From assembly GCF_003435815.1 (NCBI RefSeq), contig NZ_QTUV01000008.1, positions 87,349 to 151,348 on the forward strand: a DNA stretch of 64,000 bases, in the 5' to 3' direction. A program made the translations under genes and the position numbers. The notes below the pieces were generated by a model. It had not been told where the DNA came from, ran no database searches, and saw only the letters and a list, made by a program, of their open reading frames with translations. Source of the DNA: Dorea sp. AM10-31 (GTDB lineage: Bacteria; Bacillota; Clostridia; Lachnospirales; Lachnospiraceae). Of the stretch, positions 33,892 to 43,939 are shown in pieces. Within the stretch, counting starts at the first letter, position 1. Every line of letters starts with the position of its first letter.

Positions 33892-35982
33892 TTAAAATAA
33901 TAAAGAGCAGACGTGGTAAGCAATGCAGCTGCATGTCCATGCAGTAACTAATTGATAGAGAAGAATAGATATAGTAGATTTCCAACTGTTCAATTCTCTA
34001 TGAATCGTTGCGATGGTAGCAGTGCATGGTACATAAAGCAAACAAAAAACCATAAGAGCGTATGCGTTTGCAGGACCGAATCCAAGAGTACCCAAAGTGG
34101 CAGACATGGTTGTCATGCCATGTGCGGTTGTAATATTCTGTATCCCGAAAAGGACACTGCAACTGGACACAACCACTTCTTTTGCGGCAATTCCGGCAAT
34201 CAGTGCGACAATGATCTGCCAGTATCCAAGACCGACAGGCCGAAAGAGCGGGACGATTGCTTTCCCAATATAGGATCCGAAACTCAGACTGATATCTGTT
34301 ACATATCCGGTCGGACCGAAATTTAAAATAATCCACATCAGAACAGATGCCAGGAAAATAACGGTTCCAGCTTTTGTCAGGTAGTCTTTGATCTTTTCCC
34401 ATACATAAATTGCAATGGTGTGTGCATTTGGTGACTTGTATTCTGGAAGCTCGATCAACAGTGCATGATCGGCTTTTGAACCGTCTATACGAGAAAGGAT
34501 ATAGGCGGTTGTGATCGCAATCAAAATTCCAAGTATGTACAAAGAGTAGCAGGCGAGCATTGCGTGTTCTCCAAAAAACATGGATGAGAACAGGACGTAA
34601 ATCGGAAGTCTTGCACTGCAGGACATAAATGGTGTGATCAAAATTGTTTTGAACCGGTCTTTCGGATGCTCTAAAGCCCTGGATGCCATAACAGCGGGAA
34701 CGGAACAGCCAAATCCCAGAAGTAATGGCAGAAAAGCTTTTCCGGACAGTCCGAGATGGCTCATAATATCATCCATTACAAAAGCAACTCTTGCCATATA
34801 GCCACTGTCCTCCAAAAACGCCAGTGCCAGGAAGAGAATAAAAATATTTGGCAAAAAAGTTAAGATCCCGCCTACACCGGAAATGATTCCGTCCGTGATG
34901 AGCGATGAAAGCATCGGGTGTACATGTAGTGCCTGTAAAAGGGCAGATGCACCGGATGTCAGGTAGTCTAATGCAATTTCAAAATATCCTTTCAGAAAAT
35001 CACCAATTGTAAATGTCAGGAAAAATACAATTGCCATAATGCCAAGGAAGATTGGAAGTCCCAGAAACCGATTCGTCAGGTAAGAATCTATCTTATCTGT
35101 AGCTGCCTCTTTTTTTGATTTACCAACGAGGACTTCACCGATCACTTCTTCAATAAAATCATATTTCTGATTGATCATATCTTTTTCGTAGCTTCGCTCA
35201 ATAATATCGGCGCAGTCAATTGGATGACGTTTGCGGATATCAGGATCGTTTTCGAGAAGTTTGATCGCATGCCAGCGTTTGTTTGTCATATCCGGATATT
35301 TTTTTGAAAGACGGCTGATCAGGAGATCAATTTTGTCTTCGATTTCATCGTTGTAAACCATTGCATATTCAGAATGGTGATCATGTCGGTGATTAGAAGA
35401 CTTCCCAGTGTGATGATGAATCAACGGATCCTGAACATCAGGATCATTATGATGTGCTACAGCATGCATTAAGATAGATAGTCCGGTGCGTTTGCGTGCA
35501 GAAACCGGAATGACTGGTATGCCGAGCATTTCCGGAAGCCGGTGAAGATCTAATTCCAGCCCGCGTTCTTCAACGATATCCATCATATTGAGCGCCAGTA
35601 CAACCGGCTTGCCAAGTTCAAGAAGCTGCAATGTTAAATAGAGATTGCGTTCAAGACTGGAAGCATCAATGACGTCTACAATGACATCTACTTCATCACT
35701 TAAAATACAGTCTCTGGATACAGTTTCTTCCATTGTATAAGATGAGAGACTGTAAATGCCGGGAAGATCGATCAGACGAAATTCCTGCCCTTTGTAAAAG
35801 GTTTTTCCTTCTTTCTTTTCAACAGTTACGCCGGGCCAGTTTGCAACTTTTAAATTCGCACCTGTGTACGCATTAAAAAGCGTTGTCTTTCCGCAGTTTG
35901 GATTCCCGATGAATCCGACATTGATAATTTTGCTGTTGTTATTAGTCTGGTTATTTTTTTCTCTTGTGTCTGCAAGTCCCAT
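33892..35982 (-). CDS. feoB: Ferrous iron transporter B
   Basis: 696 residues. FeoB imports Fe2+ under anaerobic conditions. The cytoplasmic GTPase domain has P-loop GNPNCGKT (residues 26-33), DLPGIYSLS and NMMD; next comes the helical GDI domain, with a His-rich insertion (residues about 185-205, HHNDPD ... HHHTGKSSNHRHDHH) that could bind metal. The membrane part has the Gate motifs GFGCSVPAV and the second Cys-containing motif near the C-terminus. feoA lies one base upstream, giving an feoAB operon. Confidence 0.96.
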   Translation of the reverse strand: MGLADTREKNNQTNNNSKIINVGFIGNPNCGKTTLFNAYTGANLKVANWPGVTVEKKEGKTFYKGQEFRLIDLPGIYSLSSYTMEETVSRDCILSDEVDVIVDVIDASSLERNLYLTLQLLELGKPVVLALNMMDIVEERGLELDLHRLPEMLGIPVIPVSARKRTGLSILMHAVAHHNDPDVQDPLIHHHTGKSSNHRHDHHSEYAMVYNDEIEDKIDLLISRLSKKYPDMTNKRWHAIKLLENDPDIRKRHPIDCADIIERSYEKDMINQKYDFIEEVIGEVLVGKSKKEAATDKIDSYLTNRFLGLPIFLGIMAIVFFLTFTIGDFLKGYFEIALDYLTSGASALLQALHVHPMLSSLITDGIISGVGGILTFLPNIFILFLALAFLEDSGYMARVAFVMDDIMSHLGLSGKAFLPLLLGFGCSVPAVMASRALEHPKDRFKTILITPFMSCSARLPIYVLFSSMFFGEHAMLACYSLYILGILIAITTAYILSRIDGSKADHALLIELPEYKSPNAHTIAIYVWEKIKDYLTKAGTVIFLASVLMWIILNFGPTGYVTDISLSFGSYIGKAIVPLFRPVGLGYWQIIVALIAGIAAKEVVVSSCSVLFGIQNITTAHGMTTMSATLGTLGFGPANAYALMVFCLLYVPCTATIATIHRELNSWKSTISILLYQLVTAWTCSCIAYHVCSLLF

Positions 35983-35983
35983 G

Positions 35984-36208
35984 TCAGTTTTGCTCCTTTA
36001 CTTCAATATGATTGGCAATTCTTTTTCCGAGAGCAAAACGTGTTCCGCGGAATTTCACAGTGAGTGAGCCTTTTTTCTGATTATTCATTATTGTGATAGT
36101 ACTGCCTTCCGTAAGTCCCAAGGCTTCCAGACGGCGTTCCAGTTTTTCTTCCAGTTGAATGGAAACAACCTGATAGGAAGTATTACTGTTTCCCTGTTTT
36201 AATGTCAT
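35984..36208 (-). CDS. feoA: Ferrous iron transport protein A
   Basis: 74 residues, a small SH3-like cytoplasmic protein required for FeoB activity. LEEKLERRLEALGLTEGSTITI and VKFRGTRFALGKRIANHI are the family blocks. Its stop is one base from the feoB start, so the two are co-translated. A Fur/DtxR-like palindrome lies 24 bases upstream of the start. Confidence 0.93.
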   Translation of the reverse strand: MTLKQGNSNTSYQVVSIQLEEKLERRLEALGLTEGSTITIMNNQKKGSLTVKFRGTRFALGKRIANHIEVKEQN

Positions 36209-36232
36209 GTATGTATTCCTCTCTAATGTTAA

Positions 36233-36247
36233 TGATAAATATTATCT
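36233..36247 (-). promoter_or_regulatory. Fur/DtxR-like operator upstream of feoAB
   Basis: TGATAA-ata-TTATCT, a near-palindrome matching the GATAAT/ATTATC core of Fur boxes, within the AT-rich feoA leader. Iron-responsive repression is inferred. Confidence 0.5.
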
Positions 36248-36301
36248 ATAATAATTCTTTTATAATATCATTTTTAAGAGAATATATCAATCTAAAAAGT
36301 A

Positions 36302-36330
36302 TTGACAAATGTGTAAAACATCTATATGAT
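36302..36330 (+). promoter_or_regulatory. Promoter of the surface protein gene
   Basis: TTGACA (36302-36307), 17-base spacer, TATGAT (36325-36330). Confidence 0.7.
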
Positions 36331-36336
36331 TAATAC

Positions 36337-36512
36337 ACTCGTCTTAAGAAGTTCTGATGATTCTTTATAATCAATATTCGTACGGGGAATCCCCCGACAG
36401 GGAAATGATCTTCCCGAATTTCACAAAACGAGAAATCATAAAAGGAAAGGAGGGCAGTTACAGTAACTGGTTTTAGCAATTTAATTTTACAATTGAAGAA
36501 GGAGTAGTGCTT
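36337..36512 (+). promoter_or_regulatory. Long folded leader of the surface protein gene
   Basis: About 175 bases. Hairpins: CGGGG-aat-CCCCCG (36395-36409 region), GGGAA / TTCCC just behind it, ATTTC / GAAAT, and a palindrome CAGTTAC-a-GTAACTG at about 36456-36470. An unused AAAGGAGGG precedes that palindrome. It does not match the c-di-GMP or other riboswitch consensus I know. Confidence 0.45.
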
Positions 36513-38042
36513 ATGAAAAAAAGAAATTTCCCATGGAGTCCTTTTGTGCGGTTTCTGGCGGTGCTTTGTCTGGTTTTCTGTTGCGTGCCGGCGGTAAAAA
36601 GTGAGGCGAAAGATGTGTCGCTGAGAAGAGGCGAAGAAGTATTTTATGAAGGGTATTCAACGTTTTACTATTATATTGACGGAACCCTTGGATATTGTCT
36701 GGAACCAAAACGAAGTTCTCCGCATGACGGAACCTATATGTCAAAACAATTGACGAATGACACGCTTTTAAGTAAAACACTGTATTATGCGTATGGCAAT
36801 CCGGGGTATCAGAAGTATTTGAAACCTGTATTTGGAGAAAACTGGCAGGAGAAGAAAAAAGCTTACAGTCTGTCGCATTGTATTCTGTCCTATGTATATG
36901 ACGAATGCAAAGATTCAAGTGATGCATTTCTGGGATTAAGTGACACAATGAAGCAGAAAGTGAAAAGCTGTACGGCGAAGATTAAGACATTCCCGAAAAT
37001 ACCGGATCCGGATATTGCTTTTTCAGAGAAGACATTGACGGCTGTTTATGATAAAAATGAAAAAGTGCAAAAGACAAAAACTATCACCTGCAAGGGCGAT
37101 GAAGATAATTCAATTGTCCTGAAACTGCCTGCGGATGTAATACTGGTAAATGAAACAAAAGGGACAAAAAAGACAGGAAATGTGACGGTTTACGGCGGCG
37201 ATCGTTTTTATTTGAAGTGTCCGGTGGGAAAATGGAATGCCCAGACGTGGAAAACAGGCAACATTTATGGGAAAAACAGACAGAATTGGAGAAGTCTGGT
37301 GATTAATACCGGAGCAGGCGGACAGCACCTGGGAGTCGGGGAACTGGTAAGTGCGGATAATATTCCAACCAGTCTTGCGGTGCAATGGATTGAAAAGCCG
37401 GAACTTAAAGTGGAAAAGAGCGCTGACCGGGAAGATAAAAAATATAAAGTTGGTGACAGGATTACATATACGGTTGATGTGACGCAGCAGATTGAGAAGG
37501 CGGTTGCCTCAGGCGTTACGATCACAGACCGGATTCTAACGGAAGGAGTGAGACTTCTTCCGGATTCTATTATTCTGTATGACAAAGATCAAAGCGTTGT
37601 ATCTGACGCGGTTATTTCTGTAAAAGAGAACACATATACAATTGAAACAAAACATTTTCTGGAAAGTATTCATTCCGGTGACAAATACACAGTGACTTAT
37701 CAGGTGGAAATTCTGGATGAGAAACTGCTCGGAAAAGAGATTGAAAATGAAGTAATCGTCCGTGCCGATAATGCGGAAGATGTGGATGATACGGAAATCG
37801 TGACTGTGGAAGAATCGGAAAAACCAGAGAAACCAGAAAAACCGGAGAAACCGGAAAAACCGGCAGAAAAGAAGAAACCTGAGATTGTGAAAGTAGAGAA
37901 AAAGGCAGAAAAACCGTCAGTGAAGAAGAAAGAGATTGTAAAAACCGGAGACGAACAAGATTTGATACTTCTTACGGTCTTATGTATTCTTTCTTGCACT
38001 GTAATATTTACCTGTGGTAGAATAGCTCGTAAGACTAAGTAG
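36513..38042 (+). CDS. Cell-wall surface protein with thioester-like and isopeptide-like domains
   Basis: 509 residues from ATG 36513 (GAAGGAG upstream). Signal peptide residues 1-32. The N-terminal region resembles the TQXA/thioester adhesin domain: Cys62 in LGYCLEP is in the right place, but the usual TQxA glutamine motif is replaced by SLSHCILSYVYDE, so a Cys-Gln thioester is doubtful. Next is a DUF11/isopeptide-type domain (VEKSADREDKKYKVGDRITY, about residues 295-420), a Pro/Glu/Lys stalk (EKPEKPEKPEKP), then IVKTGD, a membrane helix and a basic tail. IVKTG would be an atypical sortase signal. leuC starts only 20 bases later. Confidence 0.85.
   Translation: MKKRNFPWSPFVRFLAVLCLVFCCVPAVKSEAKDVSLRRGEEVFYEGYSTFYYYIDGTLGYCLEPKRSSPHDGTYMSKQLTNDTLLSKTLYYAYGNPGYQKYLKPVFGENWQEKKKAYSLSHCILSYVYDECKDSSDAFLGLSDTMKQKVKSCTAKIKTFPKIPDPDIAFSEKTLTAVYDKNEKVQKTKTITCKGDEDNSIVLKLPADVILVNETKGTKKTGNVTVYGGDRFYLKCPVGKWNAQTWKTGNIYGKNRQNWRSLVINTGAGGQHLGVGELVSADNIPTSLAVQWIEKPELKVEKSADREDKKYKVGDRITYTVDVTQQIEKAVASGVTITDRILTEGVRLLPDSIILYDKDQSVVSDAVISVKENTYTIETKHFLESIHSGDKYTVTYQVEILDEKLLGKEIENEVIVRADNAEDVDDTEIVTVEESEKPEKPEKPEKPEKPAEKKKPEIVKVEKKAEKPSVKKKEIVKTGDEQDLILLTVLCILSCTVIFTCGRIARKTK
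37994..38023 (+). promoter_or_regulatory. Possible leuC promoter inside the surface protein gene
   Basis: TTGCAC, 18-base spacer, TAGAAT near the 3' end of the upstream gene. It would let leuCD be made apart from the surface protein. Confidence 0.35.
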
Positions 38043-38062
38043 AAGAATAGGAGGTTGTCGTG

Positions 38063-39337
38063 ATGGGAATGACAATGACGCAGAAAATATTAGCTGCCCA
38101 TGCAGGTCTTGATCATGTTGTGGCAGGACAGTTGATAGAAGCAAAGTTAGACGTAGTTATGGCAAATGATATTACCGGGCCAATGGCACTGCCGATTTTC
38201 AGACAGATGGCAGAGAAGGTATTTGACAAAGATAAAGTAGTACTTGTACCGGATCATTTTACGCCGAATAAAGATATTAAATCCGCAGAGAATTCAAAAT
38301 CAATCCGCGAATTTGCAAAAGATCAAGGACTTTCCTGGTATTTTGAACAGGGAAAATCCGGTGTAGAGCATGCGATTCTTCCGGAAGCAGGTGTTGTAGC
38401 AGCAGGTGAATGTATTATCGGTGCAGATTCACATACCTGTACATATGGAGCACTGGGGGCATTTTCTACCGGTGTCGGAACAACTGATATTGCAACAGGT
38501 ATGGCAACCGGAGAACTCTGGTTCAAAGTGCCAAGTGCATTAAAATTTGTCCTGAAAGGACAGCCGGGACCTTATGTGAGCGGTAAAGATATTATTATTC
38601 ATATCATTGGTAAGATCGGTGTGGACGGAGCACTTTACAAATCTATGGAATTCACAGGTGAAGGAATTGCAGCTCTTTCCATGGATGACCGTTTTACAAT
38701 GGCGAATATGGCGATTGAAGCAGGCGCAAAGAACGGAATCTTCCCGGTAGATGATCAGACAAAAGCTTATCTTAATGAGCATACGAAGAAAGCATATCAG
38801 GTCTATGAAGCGGATGAGGATGCAGAGTATGACGAAGTAATTGAGATCAATCTTTCCGAAGTACGTCCGACCGTTGCATTCCCACACCTTCCGGGTAATG
38901 CTAAGACAATCGATGAGATTGAAGCAATGGAACCGATCAAGATCGATCAGGTTGTAATCGGATCCTGTACAAATGGACGTATGGAAGACATGCGTAAGGC
39001 AGCAGCTATTTTAAAAGGACATAAAGTACATGAAGATGTGCGTGTAATGGTAATTCCGGCAACACAGAAAATTTACAAACAGTGTATCAAAGAAGGACTT
39101 CTTGATATTTTCGTAGATGCGGGCTGTGCCGTGAACACACCAAGCTGTGGACCGTGTATGGGCGGACATATGGGCGTTATGGCAGCAGGAGAAAAGTGTG
39201 TATCTACAACAAACCGTAATTTTGTAGGAAGAATGGGACATGTAGATTCCTTGATTTATCTTGCATCGCCGGAAGTAGCAGCAGCAAGTGCGATCGCAGG
39301 ATGTATTGCAAATCCGGAGAAAGTGGGTGACAGATAA
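38063..39337 (+). CDS. leuC: 3-isopropylmalate dehydratase, large subunit
   Basis: 424 residues from ATG 38063 (AGGAGG upstream). An aconitase-type [4Fe-4S] enzyme for the isomerisation of 2- to 3-isopropylmalate in leucine synthesis. Cluster cysteines appear in IGSCTNGR and in PSCGPCMGG; the substrate region has [19 protein letters not shown]. The size is that of the shorter archaeal-type LeuC/HacA group, so citraconate or homoaconitate activity cannot be ruled out. The stop codon overlaps the leuD start by one base. Confidence 0.93.
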   Translation: MGMTMTQKILAAHAGLDHVVAGQLIEAKLDVVMANDITGPMALPIFRQMAEKVFDKDKVVLVPDHFTPNKDIKSAENSKSIREFAKDQGLSWYFEQGKSGVEHAILPEAGVVAAGECIIGADSHTCTYGALGAFSTGVGTTDIATGMATGELWFKVPSALKFVLKGQPGPYVSGKDIIIHIIGKIGVDGALYKSMEFTGEGIAALSMDDRFTMANMAIEAGAKNGIFPVDDQTKAYLNEHTKKAYQVYEADEDAEYDEVIEINLSEVRPTVAFPHLPGNAKTIDEIEAMEPIKIDQVVIGSCTNGRMEDMRKAAAILKGHKVHEDVRVMVIPATQKIYKQCIKEGLLDIFVDAGCAVNTPSCGPCMGGHMGVMAAGEKCVSTTNRNFVGRMGHVDSLIYLASPEVAAASAIAGCIANPEKVGDR

Positions 39338-39828
39338 TGAAGGCATTAGGACATGTATTTAAATATGGAGACAACGTAGACACAGATGTAATCATTCCGG
39401 CAAGATACCTGAATTCATTTGACGCGCAGGAGCTGGCAAGTCATGCAATGGCAGACATTGATCCGGACTTTGTGAATAAAGTAAAACCGGGAGATCTGAT
39501 CGTGGCAAATAAGAACTTCGGATGTGGCTCATCCAGAGAGCATGCACCGCTCTGTCTTAAGACTGCAGGAGTAAGCTGCGTGATCGCAGAGACATTTGCA
39601 AGAATTTTTTACCGTAATTCTATTAATATCGGACTGCCGATCATCGAATGTCCGGAAGCTGCAAGAGGAATCGAAGCAGGCGATGAAGTGGAAGTAGATT
39701 TCGACAGTGGTAAGATTTACAACCGTACAAAAGGAACAGAATTCCAGGGACAGCCATTCCCGGAATTCATGCAGAAACTGATTGCAGCAGGCGGTCTTGT
39801 AAAATATACAAACAGCAAGAAGAAATAA
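39337..39828 (+). CDS. leuD: 3-isopropylmalate dehydratase, small subunit
   Basis: 163 residues, the swivelling domain that completes the LeuC active site. Motifs: [15 protein letters not shown] at the start, [12 protein letters not shown] (substrate-binding serine/arginine loop) and [11 protein letters not shown]. It overlaps leuC by one base, indicating translational coupling. Neither leuA nor leuB is in the window. Confidence 0.94.
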   Translation: MKALGHVFKYGDNVDTDVIIPARYLNSFDAQELASHAMADIDPDFVNKVKPGDLIVANKNFGCGSSREHAPLCLKTAGVSCVIAETFARIFYRNSINIGLPIIECPEAARGIEAGDEVEVDFDSGKIYNRTKGTEFQGQPFPEFMQKLIAAGGLVKYTNSKKK

Positions 39829-39859
39829 TAGCAAGAAAGACCAAAGGAAAGGTGGAAAT

Positions 39860-41347
39860 ATGAGTCTACATTACAAAAGTACCCGGAATTCCGAGTTAAA
39901 GGTAACTGCATCTGAAGCAATTTTAAAAGGGCTTGCTCCGGATGGCGGTTTATTTGTACCTTAAGAGATTCCAAAACTGGATGTTTCTATGGAGCAGTTA
40001 AAAAGTATGAGCTATCAGGAGATTGCTTATGAAGTAATGAAGCTGTTTCTGGCCGATTTTACAGAGGGAGAACTGAAAGGGTGCATTGAGAAAGCATATG
40101 ACAGCAAGTTTGATACGGAAGAGATTGCATCTTTGGTAAAGGTATCGGATACTTACTATCTGGAGTTATTCCACGGTGCAACCATCGCATTTAAAGATAT
40201 GGCACTTTCCATTCTGCCACATCTCCTTACGACTTCTGCGAAGAAGAATCACGTAGAGAATAAGATCGTGATCCTGACAGCGACATCCGGAGATACCGGA
40301 AAAGCTGCAATGGCAGGATTTGCAGATGTGGAAGGAACACAGATCATCGTGTTCTATCCGAAGAACGGTGTCAGTAAAGTACAGGAACTTCAGATGGTAA
40401 CGCAGAAGGGAAGCAATGTAGATGTTGTTGCGATCCACGGCAATTTTGACAATGCGCAGAGCGGTGTCAAAGCAATGTTTGAAGACAAAGAACTTGCAGA
40501 AGAACTTGACGGCAAGGGATATCAGTTTTCATCAGCCAACTCTATTAATATCGGACGCCTGGTTCCGCAGGTTGTTTATTATGTATATGCATATGCAAAA
40601 CTTTTGGAAAATGAAGAACTTGCGAACGGAGAAGAATTACAAGTTGTCGTTCCGACAGGTAATTTTGGAAATATTCTTGCAGCTTACTATGCAAAACAGA
40701 TGGGTGTGCCGATTGGTAAACTGATCTGTGCATCGAATGAAAATAAAGTATTGTTTGATTTCTTCCAGACAGGAACTTATGATAAGAACCGTGAATTTGT
40801 GCTGACAACATCGCCATCTATGGATATCCTGATTTCCAGCAATCTGGAGCGTCTGATCTATGTAATTGCAGGCGAGGACAGCGATAAGACAAAAGAACTG
40901 ATGGAAGCTTTGAAAAAAGATGGAACGTATACGGTTTCGGAAGATATGAAAGCAAAACTGTCTGATTTTGCTGCAGGATATGCCACAGAGGACGAGACGG
41001 CAGAGCAGATCCATGATGTCTATGATAAGACCGGTTATGTGATGGATACACATACAGCAGTTGCATCTTATGTATGCAGCCGGTATGAACAGTCAGAAAA
41101 GACAGGCAAGAAATATCTGATCGCGTCCACAGCAAGCCCATACAAATTCGTGAAGAGCGTTATGACAGCAATTGATGCAAAATATGCAGAAGAAGATGAA
41201 TTTGCACTGCTTCCGAAATTGCAGGAGCTTTCACAGGTCGGTATGCCGCAGGCAATCAAAGACATTCTGGATGCAAATGTCCTGCATAATATCGAATGTG
41301 ATGTAGATCAGATGGAAGAGACTGTAAAACAGATCCTGAACCGTTAG
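39860..41347 (+). pseudogene. thrC: Threonine synthase with an in-frame stop at codon 35
   Basis: From ATG 39860 (AAAGGTGG upstream) the frame gives a normal threonine synthase N-terminus (YKSTRNSELKVTASEAILKG ... PDGGLFVP), then TAA at 39962-39964, then continues as a complete C-terminal part to 41347; full length would be 495 residues. Relatives usually have Glu at this point, so one G-to-T change (GAA to TAA) explains it. The PLP lysine is K112 (HGATIAFKD) in full-length numbering. Restart at ATG 39989 would lack the first 43 residues and has no ribosome site. Either a real null allele or a sequence error. Confidence 0.85.
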
Positions 41348-41389
41348 TCAAAAGAAGAGAAATACAGAAGATACGGAGGATAACGAAGA

Positions 41390-41731
41390 ATGGAAGGTGT
41401 ATTTGGAGTAATAGGTCTGGGACTCGGATTGTATTGCCTGTATGGATGTTACATGCTGAGATTCAAACATGAGATCAACCGGACGATCTTACTTCCGAAA
41501 AACGTGAATATTAAAAAGTGCAAAGATCTGGATGGATACTGTAAGGAGGCATTGCCGCCACTTTTAATACTTGGTATTGCAGCAACTTTATATGGTGCTT
41601 CCGATCTGTATAACACTTATATCGGAGAAGCGAAGACGGTATTTTATGTTTTCATGACCATTACGATCGTTGCGCTTGTGATTTACGCTGTAATGATTAA
41701 AAAAATCAATAATAAATATTTTAAAGCATAA
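41390..41731 (+). CDS. Small membrane protein of unknown function
   Basis: 113 residues with CGGAGGA before the ATG. Three hydrophobic segments (about residues 4-22, 53-70, 84-103) and a cytoplasmic loop with NRTILLPKNVNIKKCKDLDGYCKEALPPLL, split by charged residues. I do not recognise the family; the DLDGYCKE block recurs in lachnospiral hypotheticals as far as I recall. It is probably co-transcribed with thrC (42 bases upstream) and is followed by a terminator. Confidence 0.7.
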   Translation: MEGVFGVIGLGLGLYCLYGCYMLRFKHEINRTILLPKNVNIKKCKDLDGYCKEALPPLLILGIAATLYGASDLYNTYIGEAKTVFYVFMTITIVALVIYAVMIKKINNKYFKA

Positions 41732-41734
41732 GGA

Positions 41735-41767
41735 AATGCAAGATTGCGTATGCAATCTTGCATTTTT
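41735..41767 (+). terminator. Terminator after the leuCD-thrC unit
   Basis: AATGCAAGATTGC-gtat-GCAATCTTGCATT followed by TTTT. Confidence 0.9.
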
Positions 41768-41854
41768 TAAATACCATAGACAAGGATTTAACGAAAAAAG
41801 GAAGATAAATGCATAAAAAATGTCTAAAACTTTCGAAAAAAGATTGTTAAAGTC

Positions 41855-41883
41855 TTGACTTTTTTTGGAGTAAATGAGATAAT
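41855..41883 (+). promoter_or_regulatory. Promoter of pckA
   Basis: TTGACT (41855-41860), 17-base spacer, GATAAT (41878-41883). Confidence 0.7.
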
Positions 41884-41948
41884 AGGAGCAAATGTTGTCG
41901 TGCACAGACAGGACAATGTAAATAATGAAGAAAAGAGGTTAATGTAAA

Positions 41949-43553
41949 ATGGCAAAAATCGATTTAAGCAAGTATGGAATTACAGGAACTACAGAGATTG
42001 TTTATAATCCTTCTTATGAGATGTTATTTGAAGAAGAAACAAAACCTGAACTTGAAGGTTATGAAAAAGGACAGGAGAGCGAACTCGGAGCAGTGAATGT
42101 AATGACAGGTATCTATACCGGTCGTTCGCCAAAAGATAAATATATCGTAATGGATGAAAATTCCAAAGATACGGTATGGTGGACCTCTGATGAGTATAAA
42201 AATGATAACCACCCGGCATCAGAAGAGACATGGAAAGCTGTAAAAGAGATTGCACAGAAAGAACTTTCCGACAAGAAACTTTATGTTGTAGATGCATTCT
42301 GCGGTGCAAACAAAGATACACGTATGGCAATCCGCTTTATCGTAGAAGTTGCATGGCAGGCACACTTTGTAACAAATATGTTTATCAAACCAACAGAAGA
42401 AGAACTGAAGGATTTTGAGCCGGACTTCGTTGTTTACAATGCGTCAAAAGCAAAAGTTGAGAACTATAAAGAATTAGGACTGAATTCTGAGACAGCAGTA
42501 GTATTCAACATCACAAGCCGTGAGCAGGTAATCATCAATACATGGTATGGTGGAGAGATGAAGAAAGGTATGTTCTCTATGATGAACTACTATCTGCCAT
42601 TAAAAGGTATTGCATCTATGCACTGCTCAGCAAATACAGATATGAACGGAGAGAATACAGCAATCTTCTTCGGACTTTCCGGAACAGGTAAGACAACGCT
42701 TTCTACTGATCCGAAGAGACTTCTGATCGGTGATGACGAGCACGGATGGGATGATAATGGAGTATTTAACTTTGAAGGTGGATGTTACGCAAAAGTTATC
42801 AACCTGGATAAAGAGTCTGAGCCGGATATTTATAATGCAATCAAACGTAACGCACTTCTTGAAAATGTTACACTGGACAAAGATGGTAAGATTGATTTCG
42901 CAGATAAGAGCGTGACAGAGAATACGCGTGTATCTTATCCAATCGATCACATTGAGAAGATCGTACGTCCGATATCAGCAGCACCGGCAGCTAAGAATGT
43001 AATCTTCCTGTCAGCAGATGCATTTGGAGTACTTCCTCCGGTATCTGTATTAACTCCGGAGCAGACAGAATATTACTTCCTGTCAGGATTTACAGCAAAA
43101 CTTGCAGGAACAGAGCGTGGAATCACAGAGCCTACACCGACATTCTCAGCTTGTTTCGGACAGGCATTCCTGGAGTTACATCCGACAAAATATGCTCACG
43201 AATTAGTTAAAAAGATGAAAGCTAACGGAGCAAAAGCATATCTTGTTAATACAGGATGGAATGGAACAGGAAAACGTATCTCTATCAAAGATACTCGTGG
43301 AATCATTGATGCAATCTTAAGCGGAGATATTAAGAATGCACCGACAAAGACAATTCCATACTTCAACTTCGAAGTTCCGACAGAGCTCCCGGGCGTTGAT
43401 ACAGGAATCCTTGATCCAAGAGATACTTATGTCGATGCAACAGAGTGGGAGACAAAGGCAAAAGACCTCGCAGGAAGATTTGTTAAGAACTTTGCTAAAT
43501 ATGAAGGTAACGAAGATGGTAAGGCACTTGTATCTGCCGGACCACAGTTATAA
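41949..43553 (+). CDS. pckA: Phosphoenolpyruvate carboxykinase (ATP)
   Basis: 534 residues. Catalyses oxaloacetate + ATP to PEP + CO2 + ADP; in fermenting gut anaerobes it often runs in the CO2-fixing, ATP-forming direction towards succinate/propionate. The kinase P-loop [12 protein letters not shown] spans residues 241-252, with metal/substrate motifs GDDEHGW, the R-x-S-Y-P block and the ring [10 protein letters not shown] at residues 56-65. Codon use indicates strong expression. Own promoter; the 6S RNA promoter follows at once. Confidence 0.96.
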   Translation: MAKIDLSKYGITGTTEIVYNPSYEMLFEEETKPELEGYEKGQESELGAVNVMTGIYTGRSPKDKYIVMDENSKDTVWWTSDEYKNDNHPASEETWKAVKEIAQKELSDKKLYVVDAFCGANKDTRMAIRFIVEVAWQAHFVTNMFIKPTEEELKDFEPDFVVYNASKAKVENYKELGLNSETAVVFNITSREQVIINTWYGGEMKKGMFSMMNYYLPLKGIASMHCSANTDMNGENTAIFFGLSGTGKTTLSTDPKRLLIGDDEHGWDDNGVFNFEGGCYAKVINLDKESEPDIYNAIKRNALLENVTLDKDGKIDFADKSVTENTRVSYPIDHIEKIVRPISAAPAAKNVIFLSADAFGVLPPVSVLTPEQTEYYFLSGFTAKLAGTERGITEPTPTFSACFGQAFLELHPTKYAHELVKKMKANGAKAYLVNTGWNGTGKRISIKDTRGIIDAILSGDIKNAPTKTIPYFNFEVPTELPGVDTGILDPRDTYVDATEWETKAKDLAGRFVKNFAKYEGNEDGKALVSAGPQL

Positions 43554-43561
43554 GAAAACAG

Positions 43562-43590
43562 TTGTAAAATAGAGATTATTGGAGTATAAT
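43562..43590 (+). promoter_or_regulatory. Promoter of 6S RNA
   Basis: TTGTAA (43562-43567), 17-base spacer, TATAAT (43585-43590), 9 bases after the pckA stop. Confidence 0.7.
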
Positions 43591-43596
43591 AATCTC

Positions 43597-43795
43597 AGTT
43601 GGAAACCTGAAATGTTCGATAACTTCTGTTATTTTGAACCTACAATACTTTAAACGGGACTCTTATTATCTCTGTAATATGTCAAGCCCTCATTTATGCA
43701 GGGGAAGGCAGAAAAGCAGATGCGGACACCCACCTAGCGGATGGCTAGGAGTCAAAATACAGAAACCGGCATTTTGGGGAATACAGAAGATAAGG
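43597..43795 (+). ncRNA. ssrS: 6S RNA
   Basis: The sequence has the clostridial 6S layout: a long imperfect hairpin with a central bubble. The recognisable blocks are TTTTGAACCTACAATACT, ACGGGACTC, CTGTAATATGTCAAGCCCTC, TATGCAGGGGAAGGCAGA and CACCTAGCGGATGGCTAGGAG. The outer helix can be drawn as CCTGAAATG (about 43606-43614) with CATTTTGGG (about 43772-43780). 6S RNA binds sigma-A RNA polymerase and down-regulates it in stationary phase. Recognition is from memory of the family; ends are approximate. Confidence 0.75.
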
Positions 43796-43796
43796 C

Positions 43797-43845
43797 AGAT
43801 GCCGCAGAACGATTAGCGATAATCCGATGCGGCATCTTCTTTTTA
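43797..43845 (+). terminator. Terminator of 6S RNA
   Basis: AGATGCCGCA pairs with TGCGGCATCT across a 20-base loop, followed by TCTTTTT. Confidence 0.8.
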
Positions 43846-43939
43846 TCCATATGTGAACAAAAAAGAGCTGTTAATGCAGCGAAAAGTACAAGAAACGTGT
43901 GGCTTTACGAATGTTACGAATGTATATGGAGGGATTCAG

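Noticed and set aside
33952..34326. Plus-strand ORF of 124 residues inside feoB
   Set aside because: Shadow of the feoB coding sequence; no initiation signal and atypical composition.
36337..36512. c-di-GMP riboswitch in front of the surface protein gene
   Set aside because: Surface adhesins in Clostridia often have one, but the conserved core bases of class I or II are absent.
43853..43939. N-terminal extension of the SpoIID protein from GTG 43853
   Set aside because: The codon is inside the tail of the 6S terminator and lacks a ribosome site; TTG 43940 has GGAGGG at proper distance.
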